Below are positions 10,745-22,682 of a DNA stretch of 64,000 nucleotides, piece after piece (position 1 is the first letter of the stretch; every line of letters starts with the position of its first letter). The translations under genes were made by a program, and so were the position numbers. Origin of the DNA: Xestospongia bergquistia (Eukaryota > Porifera > Demospongiae > Haplosclerida > Petrosiidae); assembly GCA_963965975.1 (NCBI GenBank), contig OZ014413.1, forward strand, positions 6,765,501 to 6,829,500. Direction: 5' to 3'. A model generated the notes under the pieces. That model saw only the letters and a list, made by a program, of their open reading frames with translations. It was not told the origin of the DNA and ran no database searches.

Positions 10745-11302
10745 TTATTTGAAAAAAAGCAATTGTTCCAAGTGTATACTGTTAAATCTTGTTCCCCATT
10801 GACTGAGCAATATACCAGCTTTAGAAAAGAGACACTCAACAGGAGCAGAACTTGATGGCACTGGTAGTAACTGGAAAGCAATTGTGCATAGGCTGGTTTC
10901 TGGTCTCTCTGACCAAAAATACGGGGTCAGTATTTACAGTTGGACTATCCAGGTAAGTATTTAATTCAACATTTGCTTGGTTACCTGGACTCCTAGAGTT
11001 TTCAAATTGAGATTGAGAATTAAAACTATAATCCAAAAGTCGTCATCATTTAGCACCATTGTTGTCCTCAACTGCAGCAGGTACTGGTGTTATTGGTACT
11101 GGTTCTGATGAAGGAGAGGGAAGAAATGACTGGATGTGCTGTCTGACAACAGTTGATGAAATATGAAAAACTTATTAGGATTATCATTGTCTGTAAAAGT
11201 ACGTTTTATGCGAGGATCCAGAGCTGCAGCACTCTGATGTATCTTAGATTCCAGTAAGTGTGAGATATGACATTGTAAGCTATTTAAGAGGGTCTCACAC
11301 AA
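10745..11302 (-). pseudogene. hAT transposase C-terminal pseudogene
   Basis: The minus frame begins MCETLLNSLQCHISHLLESK and contains SAAALDPRIKRTF, typical of the region before the hAT dimerisation domain. After a gap comes ELNTYLDSPTVNTDPVF, and then, shifted by one base in a T run, WSERPETSLCTIAFQLLPVP, SSSAPVECLFSKAGI and GTRFNS, ending at 10745. The PxPSSSAPVExLFSKAG block is the conserved hAT C-terminal dimerisation motif, with Cys in place of the usual Arg. One frameshift and an internal deletion are visible. The 10321-10744 stretch is non-coding. Confidence 0.7.
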
Positions 11303-11693
11303 AGCATTGATTGTGACACTCTAAAATCAAATATTTATTGTAGTTAACTTTTTGATAGCTCTTACTAATGGATAAAGTAATGTCACTAGCTTAATTAGAG
11401 CATTTTCTAATGAATCAATGATTGGTATAACAGAGCCAGAGCATATGGCAATGTGTTGTTTGTTTCACCTTATTAATTTATGACATTCTTTTTGTATCAT
11501 CAATTATCTAATATTGTCAGTAGTGAAAATAATAATTTTGGAAATGTTTTCTTATGTTAGTTGAGTAGATATGTATAATTGTACATCACATGACAGGCTA
11601 ATTATCCACAACCGTGTCTACAGCATACAATGGACATCATGAATATCCTCTAGTAAGGACATGAATATGATAGTTAACATTTCATCTGAGTAA

Positions 11694-11730
11694 AGGTATA
11701 GGATAGGTTTAGTCCATCTATCCTATACCT
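11694..11730. repeat. Short hairpin, 13-bp arms
   Basis: AGGTATAGGATAG (11694-11706) and CTATCCTATACCT (11718-11730) are perfect inverted repeats with an 11-nt loop. The surrounding 11303-12390 DNA is non-coding and AT-rich. Confidence 0.6.
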
Positions 11731-12392
11731 GTTAGTAGTGTAGGTTTGCATAGGGTAGTTCCTTTTTTTGCAAGTCAAAGAAGTCAGAGTAGATAACTGG
11801 CACAGCCATTTTTCTTTATTACACTACGTTAGGGGATGCCTGGTGTGGGTGTGGTTAGTAGATGATAGACGATAATTTGTGTAATATTTTTGTATGTTTG
11901 TGTATCTACATGTATCTACTTTTTACACTAAATCTTGTGTATGTACTCATATATCTTGTATACACGTGCAATGACTGCTTTGCTGATGACAAGCACTGAG
12001 TATAAAACACATCCACAATCTTCTCCTTCTTGGCTTCTTATATTGACACCAAATACACCAGATATGAACAACGGATGGAGCAAGCTCCATAGCCTCCATT
12101 TTATTCAATTTATCACACCTACTTCCCCTCCTCCATCACATGTTTCAACACGTACATGCAATATTATTATGAATGCATAAATGTTCTGTTACGTAACAAA
12201 TGCATGACAGAATGGAATCCAAACGGTTTATGTAACGTAACATTCCATATTGCGAACCTAACTTGAGGTAAAGAACGTGTGATAGAACGTTACACAACAC
12301 TTCAAAATGCATAGAAAGACTACAGTTTTAATTTTACACATGCTACCTCACGTTCAGCCAATCAGATTGTTGATTGGACATGTATACTTCAA

Positions 12393-12800
12393 AATGGCAG
12401 AAGAAATAATGATCGAGACAATTAGATGTTTTCCTTGCTTATGGATCTATGAAAGTAGATCTCTTGTTGTAATGGACAGTGAGAGGAAGTATTGGGATCA
12501 ATTGACAGTTGACTACATGATTGAAGAGTCTGATGATGAGGGTTCTGACGAGTTAATTGTACATGGATTACCCTGGTGGTCTACAAGTATGAAATCAATA
12601 TTTTTGTCATGTTTATTTTTAACACTTGTATAGAACTGAATGAATTTCTTCAACTTCCTGACAAACCTTGTGAAGAAAGTCAAAAAAGAGGGAACACTTT
12701 AAGGCAAGAGAAAAACCAGGAAGATTGGATCACCTTCTAAGTTACCTGTTCCTTGCAACCATCCTACCTGGACTTTAAATAGCTATTGGCCAGTTGCTTC
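12393..12800 (+). pseudogene. Unrecognised TE-like ORF fragment
   Basis: From the ATG at 12393 the frame reads MAEEIMIETIRCFPCLWIYE and then SERKYWDQLTVDYMIEE and an acidic block with DELIVHGLPWW, after which a probable splice donor follows. Downstream, in other frames, are LNEFLQLPDKP and KRKTRKIGSPSKLPVP with HPTWTLN. The first block vaguely resembles a MADF/Myb-like DNA-binding start (IRxFPCLW). The acidic-LPW block and basic-GSPS tail resemble sponge TE ORFs that I cannot name. It lies about 750 bp before the piggyBac transposase and could belong to the same element. From 12801 to 13551 nothing else is seen. Confidence 0.3.
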
Positions 12801-13551
12801 AGTGAATGATTGCTGTGAACAATGAATAATAATTAATACTATCAATGGTGTGCAATCAGTGGACAATCTAGGACACCTGTAGTGACAATGATGTGCACTT
12901 CTACTGTGCACAATTGTTCATTATCAAAAGTTTCCCTCTTGTTGGACACTTCCAGTTTCTAAAACTGTGCACTAAGGGAACATACTTGTGAACAAGGGAA
13001 CATACAAGCTGTGCATTTGATTATTTCTGGCAGTGCTAGTATTAGTATTACCTTCATGATTTACATGAACATCATCTAGACTGTCACACACAGACACAGT
13101 TGTACATGTGATAAATTGTGGTCTATCTCCAGGTTGCCTGTGCCATCATTTCAGAAACAGCATCTGTGGGCTCAGAGTGATGCTTCTTTGTCCCTTCATT
13201 TCCTTTAAAGGCAAAGGATGTGGCCTTTGGCCTGTTGTTTTCTTGGTTGAATTGAAAATTTCCACTCATTGAGGATCCATTTTTAGTTTGACATATGGCA
13301 TGACAGCTGCTACTGTTATACTTATCAATATTTTTAACATATAATTAATTGCCTTAGTCTCATTGTACATGTGTTATAGGCATGCATGGGATAGTTGCGG
13401 TCCTCAGACAGATCATCCAACTAGCCCACTCTACAGACAACTAGCTTTTGGGCTAGCCCAAACCCTACTTTTTAGGCCCTGCTTACAACGCTATTTAGGT
13501 TGTTCTGTTTTCTTTGTTCTGGTATCTATTGATTTCATTTGAATTTTGCAG

Positions 13552-15213
13552 GTGGATGTGGTAGTGGAAGAGGTGGAGGTGGTGGTAGTGGTCGACGTGG
13601 TAGTGATAGTGGTGGACCTAGTAACAGTAGTGATGATACAAGAATATGGTCTACTAGTCTACATTGTTAGATGTGGTTGTACAAAACAAGTAGGCCCAAC
13701 AATAGCTATATAGCTAATTGTATAGAGATATTCGATACTTTCTTTTCCGAGATATTCGATACTTTCTTTTCCGACAAGCTCGTAAGTGTAATTGTAAGAG
13801 AGACAAACAGGTATGCTAAAGACTGTTTGAAGAAAGAAGATACCACCTGGGAAACTAATGTAAATGAAATAAGGGCGTTTATTGGATTTATTGTGCTTAT
13901 GGGCATAGAGAAGTTACGACACCTTTATGATTACTGGTCTACTAGTCCAATGCTACATTATTTTCCTGTGGCTAGCAGAATAAGCCGAAATAGATTTATT
14001 GAAATTAGAAGGTATTTACATTTTGTTGATAACGCCACATTACCTAAAAGGGGAGAAGATGGTTATGATAAACTTGGGAAAATAAGACCAATTATTGATA
14101 TTGTAAATGCAAGAATGATTGACAGCTGCATGCCTCATAAAGAAAACTTAATTGACGAGGCAATGATTAGGTTTAAGGGTAGGTCAAGTTTGAAGCAATA
14201 TGTTCCTAAGAAACCAATTAGAAGAGGCATCAAAGCATGGGTAAGAGCAGATAGCTCAAATGGTTATATTTGCCAGTTCGATATATATATAGTGGTAAGG
14301 ATGGGGAAAATGTCACAAATAACCTAGGAGAATCTGTTGTTGTAAAGCTATCAAGAGAATTAGTAGGAGGGTACTACCATCTGTTCTTTGACAACTATTT
14401 CACAACTGTTCGCTTGTTAGAGAAGCTTCTCAAAGCTGAAATATATGCATGTGGTACATTTTGAATAAATAGAAAATTTATTCCCACTCATCTAAAAGAA
14501 ATCAAACTAGGTAAATAAAATATAATAACAATTATGATAATGGTGTAATAAATAATATTGTGTGTGTGATAACCTATTCATAAACATTTAGGTGATCTAC
14601 AAAGAGGTGATTGTGTATTCATTCAAAGCAGAAACATTGTCGCCTGAGTGTGAAAAGATAAAAGGCTTGTTTACATCATTTCCACCAATCCATCCACAAC
14701 AACCTGTCAAAGGAAAGAAAAAGATGGAACAATAATAACTGTGAAAACACCAACTCACACAACAGTTTATAATAAATTTATGGGTGGGGTGGATCGAGCA
14801 GATCAGTTGCGATCCTATTATCAAAGAAAACTAAAATGAAGAAAGTACTATAGGTAAGGACTATCAATTATTATTATTAATTATAACTACCTCACCTCAG
14901 GTACATGTTCTATTTTATTCTTGAATGTTCCATCTCTAACTCATTTGTCTTATTGAAGAACTTTGCACCGAGATCTGATTTCAGAAGTTGGCAGCAATAT
15001 AAACACTTCCGTCTGCAGTTGGCTGAAAATTTAATTTCTACTTACAACAACAGGAAAAGATATAGCTTACCAACTGATATTTTCTCTACAGCACTTGATT
15101 TGTCAACAACACCAACAAAACGAAGAAGTTTTGGAAATGTTCATCACTTTCCTATGAAAGGGGCAAAAAAGAAGATGCTATCATTGTTGGTACAATCTAA
15201 ACCAAAGACATGA
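13552..15213 (+). pseudogene. piggyBac transposase pseudogene (PGBD4-like)
   Basis: A Gly/Ser-rich exon follows TTTTGCAG at 13551. The main exon (13671 on) carries the DDE_Tnp_1_7 fold: FIGFIVLMGIEKLRHLYDYW, RFIEIRRYLHFVDN, YDKLGKIRPIIDIVNAR and ENLIDEAMIRFKGRSSLKQY, the last holding the first catalytic Asp. The middle part has HLFFDNYFTT, the next exon KFMGGVDRADQLRSYY, and the last exon (14901-15213) SNSFVLLKNFAPRSDF and a Cys-poor tail. Two introns (about 14511-14591 and 14853-14900) look intact. Breaks: a TA gain in a TATATA run near 14285 shifts the frame; nonsense codons lie near 14461, 14650 and 14836. A 24-bp in-frame duplication sits near the start. Once a nuclear cut-and-paste transposase, now dead. 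Confidence 0.8.
13727..13774. repeat. 24-bp perfect tandem duplication inside the transposase
   Basis: GATATTCGATACTTTCTTTT plus CCGA is repeated twice without change, duplicating eight codons (EIFDTFFS pattern) in frame. It is identical, so recent compared with the surrounding decay. Confidence 0.9.
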
Positions 15214-15409
15214 AACAATTATAGTTTGTCGTCAGTATAACATACACCTATGTGTGCAATCAATATCTACTGATGATGACAGGTCATGCTTTGAACAGTA
15301 CCACACTAAGTACTAACATTACTTAAGTCTTTTCTGTTCATTTATATCACAACATTTTATGTATAAGCAAAAGTAAAAAGGATAAATAACATCGATTACC
15401 AGCAAAGGG

Positions 15410-16502
15410 CAACTTTCATGGTTGCGAAAAGGCTTGCACGTATGTAAAACAATCTCATTCTGACTTATACATAAGATCAAGTCATGGCTGACTACTCATT
15501 TGGTAGTGTAATATTTACCTACTAATCTTATCCTTTTTAGTTAAAGAACAAGCAATGTGTTTTTCATTCGTTGGTGAAAATGAAGTCCACAAGCTTCCGC
15601 TGTCTGTTTTACTTCACTTAGAATCAGAAAGACCTTTGGATGAAGCAGTTGTAGAGGAGCACATTATGGCCCCATGATCAGATGGTAGCTCTGGCAAAGT
15701 ACAATATGCAGAAGCCATTATACTATCTAGCAAGAATGATTGTAAGGACTAATATAAATTTGTGTACTCTTGATTGTTAAGTTCACATATATATACAGCT
15801 AAAAATGTGACCTGGTATACTATTCTCTCTATAGCTAAGAAAGTGCTTTTATTATTATTAATGTTACTATAATGTATGATCACAAAAACAACTTGTAAAC
15901 TATTAACATCGAACATTACAGTTAATTCAGATGATCTGTACAATAACATTGCAACTTTTGATTATGTAGGCTGGGAAATTATCATTACTGTGGCTTAATG
16001 TTGGTTTATGCAGCTACCTCATGTATGTAATAATAGAAGATGCGATGATTGAATATTATTATATGGTTTAGTGCCAGTAACCAAAAAAGTAAATGCAAAT
16101 ACTCCCAAAAAGACAAACAGAAACAGTTTAAATGATACTAATCCAAAGAAAAATTACTGAATTACTCAGTTGCAAAAAGACTTGCACATAGGTTAAGTAT
16201 CTAATGTTGGCATATGTAAAATAGAGTCAAAGCTGATCTCAGTGTTTTGCTAGAGCTGAATAATTATAATACACCTAATTCTTTTAGTTGAAGACCAAGC
16301 CATGTCCTTAATAATTGTTGGTGAAAATAAAGTCCATGACAGCCCTCTACATATGTCAATGGAAGTAGAGTCTGAGATAGCCTGTGGAAAAGCAATTGTA
16401 AGAAATGACATTCTTGGTCGATTGTCTGATGTATCTGGACCAGTTCAACATGCAGAGACCATTATTCAAGATTCAGAATCAACTAATAAAAAAAAAATGT
16501 AA
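15410..16502 (+). repeat. Duplicated exon-like block, period about 750 bp
   Basis: Two diverged copies of one block are visible: 15410-15730 and about 16160-16502. Each starts with GTTGC(G/A)AAAAG(G/A)CTTGCAC followed by a possible splice donor. After an intron-like gap comes a coding-like segment: VKEQAMCFSFVGENEVH in copy 1, and EDQAMSLIIVGENKVHDSPL in copy 2, which stays open for 66 codons (16302-16502). The protein is not recognised. Both copies lie just upstream of the MULE fragment and may be its N-terminal exons. Confidence 0.4.
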
Positions 16503-16875
16503 GGACTTATAGATGAGTTTAAATGTCATAGATCAACGCAACATGGTATATGTTCAATTTAATCATATTAGCACAGAAAGATTAACACCTCTTGCATTTG
16601 TTATCTATTGTTAAATTCAAGACCACAAAATTTTATTCTACTAATATAAAGCTACCATATACTCTTACTTTAGATTAGTAAATTTTTACTATAAAAACTA
16701 CCTTCCATAATAATTTTATGTTTGTAAAAGTTATACCACATTATGTAATTACAATAGGTGTGATAAATGAACATTATTATGTGAAAGATATTTATTTATT
16801 TTGTATCAAAAAATATCTGTATTTCTGAGATAAAAGCTCTCAATATATCCCACTATTTGTAGGTAAAATTATATA

Positions 16876-17327
16876 ATGTCTTATTCTATAGCTACAGTAG
16901 CCAAGAAAGTACATGGAAATACATCTACATTTGTACGTATAGCCTGGCTTGCTGTTCAACAAGAGGCTCCTAATGTACTGCAAATACACCAGCTAATTCA
17001 ATACTTCAATGAAACTTGTTTAAATGGACAATTTGTTATACAGCAATGGAATTATTTTGATTACATAGTTCCAAGAACAAACAACCACTTTGTTGGGTGG
17101 CATTCCAGATTAAAAAAGTAGTTGGGAAGCCACACCCCAACATGTATGAACTAGTAAACGTGATGAAGAATGAAGATGCTATAACACGAATGAAAATAGC
17201 TACCTTAGATTGAGAGTGGAGCTACACTGCCACCAAGAAGAAAAAAATAAAGAAAAAGAAAAGAGGATACAAACTCTCTTTTGAGCGTTTCAAAAGAGGA
17301 AACTGTAGTTTAAATGACTACCTTTAG
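16876..17327 (+). pseudogene. MULE-type transposase C-terminal fragment
   Basis: The frame contains TFVRIAWLAVQQEAP and then PRTNNHFVGWHSRLKK. One base further on, the frame shifts to VVGKPHPNMYELVNVMKNED, and after a TGA a Lys-rich tail ends at 17327. The TNN-x-x-GWH-x-x-x motif followed by a VG-x-x-HP block is the C-terminal signature of the animal MULE transposases that carry FLYWCH fingers. The catalytic DDE part is absent. Broken by one frameshift (in AAAAAA) and one stop. Confidence 0.6.
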
Positions 17328-17814
17328 CTATGAAGCATTTAACTGGGATTTAAAATACATTAGTATAATAAATTATATATTAATAGGAATGTTAGTAATA
17401 ATTAATAGCTATTAACACCAAGAGTTGATCTCATGAAATTGATCGAATAAGAGTTGATTTTGCGGGAGTTGATCTCGTGGGATGAACCCATAGAAGAGAT
17501 AGGAACTAATTCATTAGAAAGCCACCACGCCCATACTTATAAACTGTTTATAACGTCTCATTGCAATAATATATGTACTACTTATGATTCATGATCAACT
17601 GAAATACCATCAATAAGAGCATACCCAAGTGCAATTAGAGAAAGAGTCTCAATAACAAAGAATAAACTAGATGTACATTTGTATGCAAAGTACCTGATCG
17701 CCAATGCTTCTACATGTAGTGGCACACTAACTTTCTAACCTTTTTATATCAAACCACAGCTCCTGCTGTATAATATGGTTGTTATAAGTAGTAATTAATC
17801 TCATTTGTGATCCT

Positions 17815-18047
17815 CACTGTAAAAATTAAATTGTTATTTTAACAATTACTTTGTAGTTTACATCAGTGGGTTACTATGGAATATAGAATTTATGTGAATT
17901 ACTCATTGTGTAATTTGTTGGCATGTAAAAGTACAACATACTGAGAAATTACACAATGAGTAATTCACAAAAATTCTATATATCATAGTAATCCACCAAT
18001 GTAAACTACAAAGTAATTGTTAAAATAACAATTGAATTTTTACAGTG
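17815..18047. mobile_element. 233-bp palindromic MITE, copy 1
   Basis: Starts CACTGTAAAAATT and ends AATTTTTACAGTG. The two halves are inverted copies about 100 bp long around a centre of about 40 bp near TTGGCATGTAAAAGTACAAC. It matches a 233-bp copy at 49525-49757 base for base over most of its length. No target duplication is obvious at either copy, so the superfamily is not assigned. A transcript would fold into one long hairpin. Confidence 0.85.
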
Positions 18048-19533
18048 CTATAACAAACAGACAGATGATATAAAATAACACCTCAACAGATAGTCACATT
18101 AATAGAGACTTAAACTATAGACAGCCAATTTGTGATAGGTAATAAAAGACTACATTACTTTAAGGCTTAGCTAATTGCTTACTTATTAAACAGGTATATA
18201 GCAAAATTTCAGGTGACAGTACTAGTATAGGTTAGCAAGTCATGCCCATATACTAATCTTCTAATCTTACACCTAACCACCACTTTTGAGCACATGTACA
18301 CTGACATTTCACACTCATAGTGTCGCAATGACACCCTGAAGGTACTACTGACACCAATTAATCTGTTTGAAACTATTACAATTGACACCCATTGAGCTGA
18401 ATTAACTGTTCATTTTTAACAGTGAACGTACAAAATGCATATATAATACTTGTAACTAAAAGAAAAAGATAAACTGATCTATTTATTGAATTCATAACAC
18501 AAATGACTGTAGTCTCAGAAAGTGACTTGAGCTTATGAATCCACAGGTACATGAAAACAAGATAGTATCAACCTTTATTTTCAAAAGAATACCAAGGTAT
18601 TATAGCATCACATTGGTTTATTGATTTGCTAGAAAATGGCAACACAGAATCTTTAAAATGTTTCATGTTTGGCTGAATACTAGCATAAATGCTACTACTG
18701 TAGTTGTTGTAATATTGAAAAAGGATAGATTCACGAAGATGACTGAGATTGCATGATATTACTTGCAAGTATAAATTATATTATGTAATGTACATGTAAA
18801 TAACTTGTTTGTGATAAAACTGCAAAAACAGTTGCAATTGCATATTAGTATATACTTTGCAAAAATATAAAAATAAAATTTTTTATTTACAAGCATCAAC
18901 ATAAGTCATTCAATACCAGAATCTCATACAGACACCTGAATCCAGACCCTCCCATCCTGTTATGCTAATATGATTGAGATTTTAGCTTTAAATTAATTAT
19001 GGAACTATATTGTACTGTTTAACAATTGAGAAATCATTGTAGTAACAATTTTCACTATAAATTGAATTTTTTATAGATATAGCCATGCACACTATACATG
19101 TGTATGAACCATCTTCATTGTGCAGAGATTTATAGTTCTAACAATAGGTAATGAATTGTTAAGGCTATAGCAATTTTAACAGCCCTGACCAAGCATATTA
19201 TTTTATCTAGAATCTGATATACTCAATACATATGATGATTTCCAGGTTTGAACAGAGTCCATGCAGTTATTGTCAATTTTTATTTAATAATACCACTAGT
19301 ATTGCTAGATTATACTCTCACTCATACGTGATCCAAATAACAAATCCTTTCTGACCTGAATGTCTGTATTTTTCAAGACACGCCTACTTTTTAAATAATT
19401 TCTAGTTATAGGAAAGCTTTGTAGCATTTTAAGAATGATTTTTCATTTCTCCTAAAACAATTGCGAAAGCTCTGAATTATATAGTCATAGTGTTTTAAAA
19501 TAATTAGAAATAGGGTAATTTGACCATCTTACA
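18048..19533. other. Non-coding stretch
   Basis: AT-rich with no supported ORF. A 66-codon minus frame at 18568-18768 has no features and is taken as chance. Nothing else is seen. Confidence 0.5.
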
Positions 19534-19720
19534 GAAGCTGAGGACGGACATTCCATTTCCTATTTTAATCAAACGGGGTTATTCGGAGTTGGAATGTCCG
19601 TTCCATAATAACGGCCTACAATTTACAAGTAAAATCTGGAAGCTAACAAACTGAAAACGTGTTGCTGATACTCGATTCTAAGATGCGACCTGTGGCACTC
19701 ACGCTCCGCGTTTTATTAAT
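19534..19720. repeat. Dispersed repeat with possible RNA structure, copy 1
   Basis: This 187-bp segment is shared with 57555-57740. Conserved parts are an inverted-repeat stem (here ACGGACATTCCA at 19544-19555 and TGGAATGTCCGT at 19590-19601), the loop AACGGGGTTAT, and downstream TGCTGA-x-x-CTCGATTCTAAG, then a GC-richer run ending TTTTATTAA. It is much GC-richer than its surroundings. It lies about 480 bp upstream of a transporter pseudogene. It could be a SINE-like or non-coding RNA element; its type is unknown. Confidence 0.6.
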
Positions 19721-20202
19721 TACCAAGAAAACCCCAGAAATGACGCATTTACCAATTATGGATTAATGAATAAGAAATTGGAACATATCAACTGGGTCGT
19801 TAATTAATTGGAATTATTAAATTCGATAGGGTGAGCAGGTGAGCAGAAAATTGAAATTGGAATGCCCCTCCTTGGCTTGTTAAATTCCCAAGTTCGCCAC
19901 TTTTCTTAAGATTGTTGTTAGTTAACTGTGATAATGGCAAGTAATTTATTGAATAAGCCTCTAAATCATTTCTAACAGTTATTTGAAAGCATATTAGTGC
20001 ACTAGACTGAAAATGACAGTCATTTCTTTCGGGTTCATCGTGTATATATATGTATATGTATATATATAAATATATAAGTACATGCATAATAGTAAGTGAA
20101 TGACTTGCTCTCACTCTATTCTTTGTTTTTAAAGTTGATTTTTCTGTGATACTATTCCTGTCTACTCACTTATTAAACTACAAGATAACAAGATAAACAG
20201 AG

Positions 20203-21726
20203 ATGAACTACAAGAACGTTTGCATTATTTCTAAAGGAGCTCTTGTGGTACTAGCAACAAGTATCTTGCTCTCAACTATTATCAGGAGGTCTTTCCACAA
20301 ATTTCACTGATAATTATTCATATATCATTTTTGCTGCAATCAGCTTCCACTGTCTCTCTTATCCTCTTCTTAGTTTGTTAGGTGAGAAATGGATGAGATA
20401 TAAAGTTTTAGTGGTTGGAATAATATTATTACTTGTTGGATTCTTTCTCTCCATTGTCACATCAGTGACTTTATACTTTCTACAACTCAGTAGTATTGCT
20501 ATAGTTAGCGTATGTATAGTTGTAACTTTTCCATATTTTTGGGATATGGTATATTTGAAGCTAATGTGATCCAATTTGGTACTGATCAACTTCAGTTTGC
20601 GCCATCTCAAGAGTTAAGTTGTTTTGTTTATTGGGTTTTGTACATGCCCTCTTTTTTACTTGCTTTCATTTTGTTAGTGGCATCAATTATAACAGCTTTT
20701 GTTTATAAAAACACTTTTTATTTTGCTTTTGGTTATATTTTTGGTTCTGGTGTACTTATTGTCATGATTGCAGTCTTGTCTTTTGTCTGCTTCAAACATC
20801 AGTTGATTATTGAGCCAGCTCAGCATAACAATCCTGTCAAACTAATCTGGAGAGTAGTAAGGTATGCATTAACTCACAAACAACCAATGAGATGTAGTGC
20901 CTTTACATATGGAGAGTTTCCTCCCTCAAGACTTGACTTATGTAAAGAGAGATATGGAAGTCCATTTACTACTGCACAAGTAGAGGATGTCAAAAGCTTT
21001 TTATACATACTTAGTATTCTTTTAGGGAGTTTTGGATATGGATTTGTTGACACTAAATCGAAAATCTCTGATCAATATTTAGCTCTTATGCAAGTGGATG
21101 GTCCAAATAGTTTCATAAAAAATCTACTTTTGATATACCCTCTTGCTGTTCCATATCTTGTCATTGTATTTGCTGTTATTTTCCATCAATTTATAATAGT
21201 TCCTTTCTTTTCTCATAGCATTCCTAGTATGTTGAAACGTATATAGATTGGGCTCATGGTACTATTAGTAGAATCTATAATTACGAGTCTTATTAGCTAT
21301 TTTATGAATAAAGATATCAGAGATGCTTTAATTGTCAGGGATAAGTGCTTGACTTTTAATAACAATGTAACCTTTCAAAATGGACTACAATCAGATATAC
21401 TCACATTACCTTTCTATATCATGGCTGTTCCTCAGTTTTTTGTTGGCATTGGTATTTTTCTGGTTAAATTCACAAGTTTTGAGTTTATTCTAGCTCAAGG
21501 TCCTCGTATTATGCAAGGTTTGTTAATTGGAATATGGTTCATAAGCTATAGCATTTATTGTGCACATCTAACTCTGGCAAACTCACCATTAGGATGCAGT
21601 TGGGAGTATTATTCCATTAAAACGGTTGTTGTTTTAATCTCAGTCATTGTTTATACTATTGCTGCATATAAATACAAGTATAGACAATGTAATGAACTAT
21701 CTGATGTCAATGAGAGATTAGAGTAA
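20203..21726 (+). pseudogene. POT/SLC15-like transporter pseudogene
   Basis: Colinear with the intact genes at 44175 and 54930. It starts at ATG 20203 (MNYKNVC, then SKGALVVLATSILL). It has the family blocks LLGEKWMRYKV, FEANVIQFGTDQLQF, AFTYGEFPPSRLDL, QVEDVKSFLYILS and EFILAQGPRIMQGLLIG. Breaks are a frameshift near 20287 in the first TM loop, a frameshift near 20538 (extra base in TTTTTGGG), a TAG at 21244-21246 where relatives have Trp (KRI-W-IGL), and loss of the C-terminal tail after SDVNER. The 3' end at about 21724 runs straight into antisense sequence of the multi-TM family. As a gene it would have been a 12-TM solute carrier. Confidence 0.85.
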
Positions 21727-22682
21727 CTTGCTGTTTTGTTAGAGATTTGAGTTGAGTGTTGACTAAATACTATGAATCCAATTACTAAAATCCACAAGTA
21801 CACTGGATAAATAAATTGTACACCAGTTTTAACAGTTGATGTCATTCCATTGTACAAACACATTGGAAACACTAGATTAAGGTTTATGAGGGATACAAAG
21901 ACACTAGCACTCTGCACAAACCAATTGCTATTGTTCAAATAGTCAATAGTTGAAACAGAAGTGATATTCATAGCTATTATAATACCAGCTAATGGTTCTT
22001 CTGATATAGTCAGTGGTAGTGCAAGCATTATTACTACCAGTAGCAGACCAGATAGAGCATATGCTACTGTTGTAATTAACCATAGATGAGAACATGGTCT
22101 ACATTCTGTACTACCAAATACAACATTTAGATTATGTTGACATTGTCCACAGAGTACACCCATCTTACTGGACTCACAAATAGAGTGGGGCTCTGTCACA
22201 TTGATTAGTAGAGTATCAGTCTTACAGTTACCGGGAGGACAAATAGAGGCAAAACTTAAATCACTCCTATTATCAGAGAATATATAACCCAACCATTGAC
22301 CAGAAGACATAGAAATAGTTGTTGTAGTGATGTTACATATTGTTGTAGGTGAAATATCTGTGACAAAACTATCACATACACACTCATCTCCATTCAACAT
22401 GAATCCCATTGGACAAGGATATACGTATATATTAGCTAACCAAGACGTTGGATATCCTGGTGTTGCAATATTTAATACCCCATGTTTGAAATCATTTAGT
22501 TTACTGAGGACATTGTAATTGATTTGAGTACATTTATTACCAAAAAGAGGTACAAGTGTTTGTCCTTGTTTTAAATATAAGATATCTGGAAACAACATTT
22601 CTTGTTTAAAGTAATTATGATTTGTGAATGAAGCTATTGCAGGAGAAAGCACTGCGATTCCTGGGATTGCTTTTCCTGGCAT
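21651..22682 (-). pseudogene. Ectodomain plus multi-TM family, partial copy A (343-aa ORF)
   Basis: The frame carries YLKQGQTLVPLFGNKC, CPMGFMLNGDECVC, ICPPGNCKTD, GVLCGQCQHNLNVVFGSTEC and RPCSHLWL, then hydrophobic segments (AYALSGLLLVVIMLALPLTI, FVSLINLNLVFPMCLYNGM, IYPVYLWILVIGFIVFSQHS). This is the C-terminal half of the family also seen at 33-35.7 and 50.8-53.3 kb: a Cys-rich juxtamembrane module followed by several TM helices. It is cut at both ends. After NKTASYS (about 21724) it continues into antisense of the transporter at 20203; its N-terminus (about 22660) is joined to a minus-strand transporter fragment. The ORF is uninterrupted inside but is chimeric, so it is probably non-functional. 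Confidence 0.65.

Noticed and set aside
20035..20075. TA-rich run before the transporter pseudogene as a TATA box
   Set aside because: It is a simple TATATG/TATATA microsatellite; such runs are common throughout the window.
22327..22518. Plus-strand 63-codon ORF, and a similar one at 34320-34520
   Set aside because: Both are antisense to the Cys-rich module of the multi-TM family; the parallel ORFs reflect homology of the copies.
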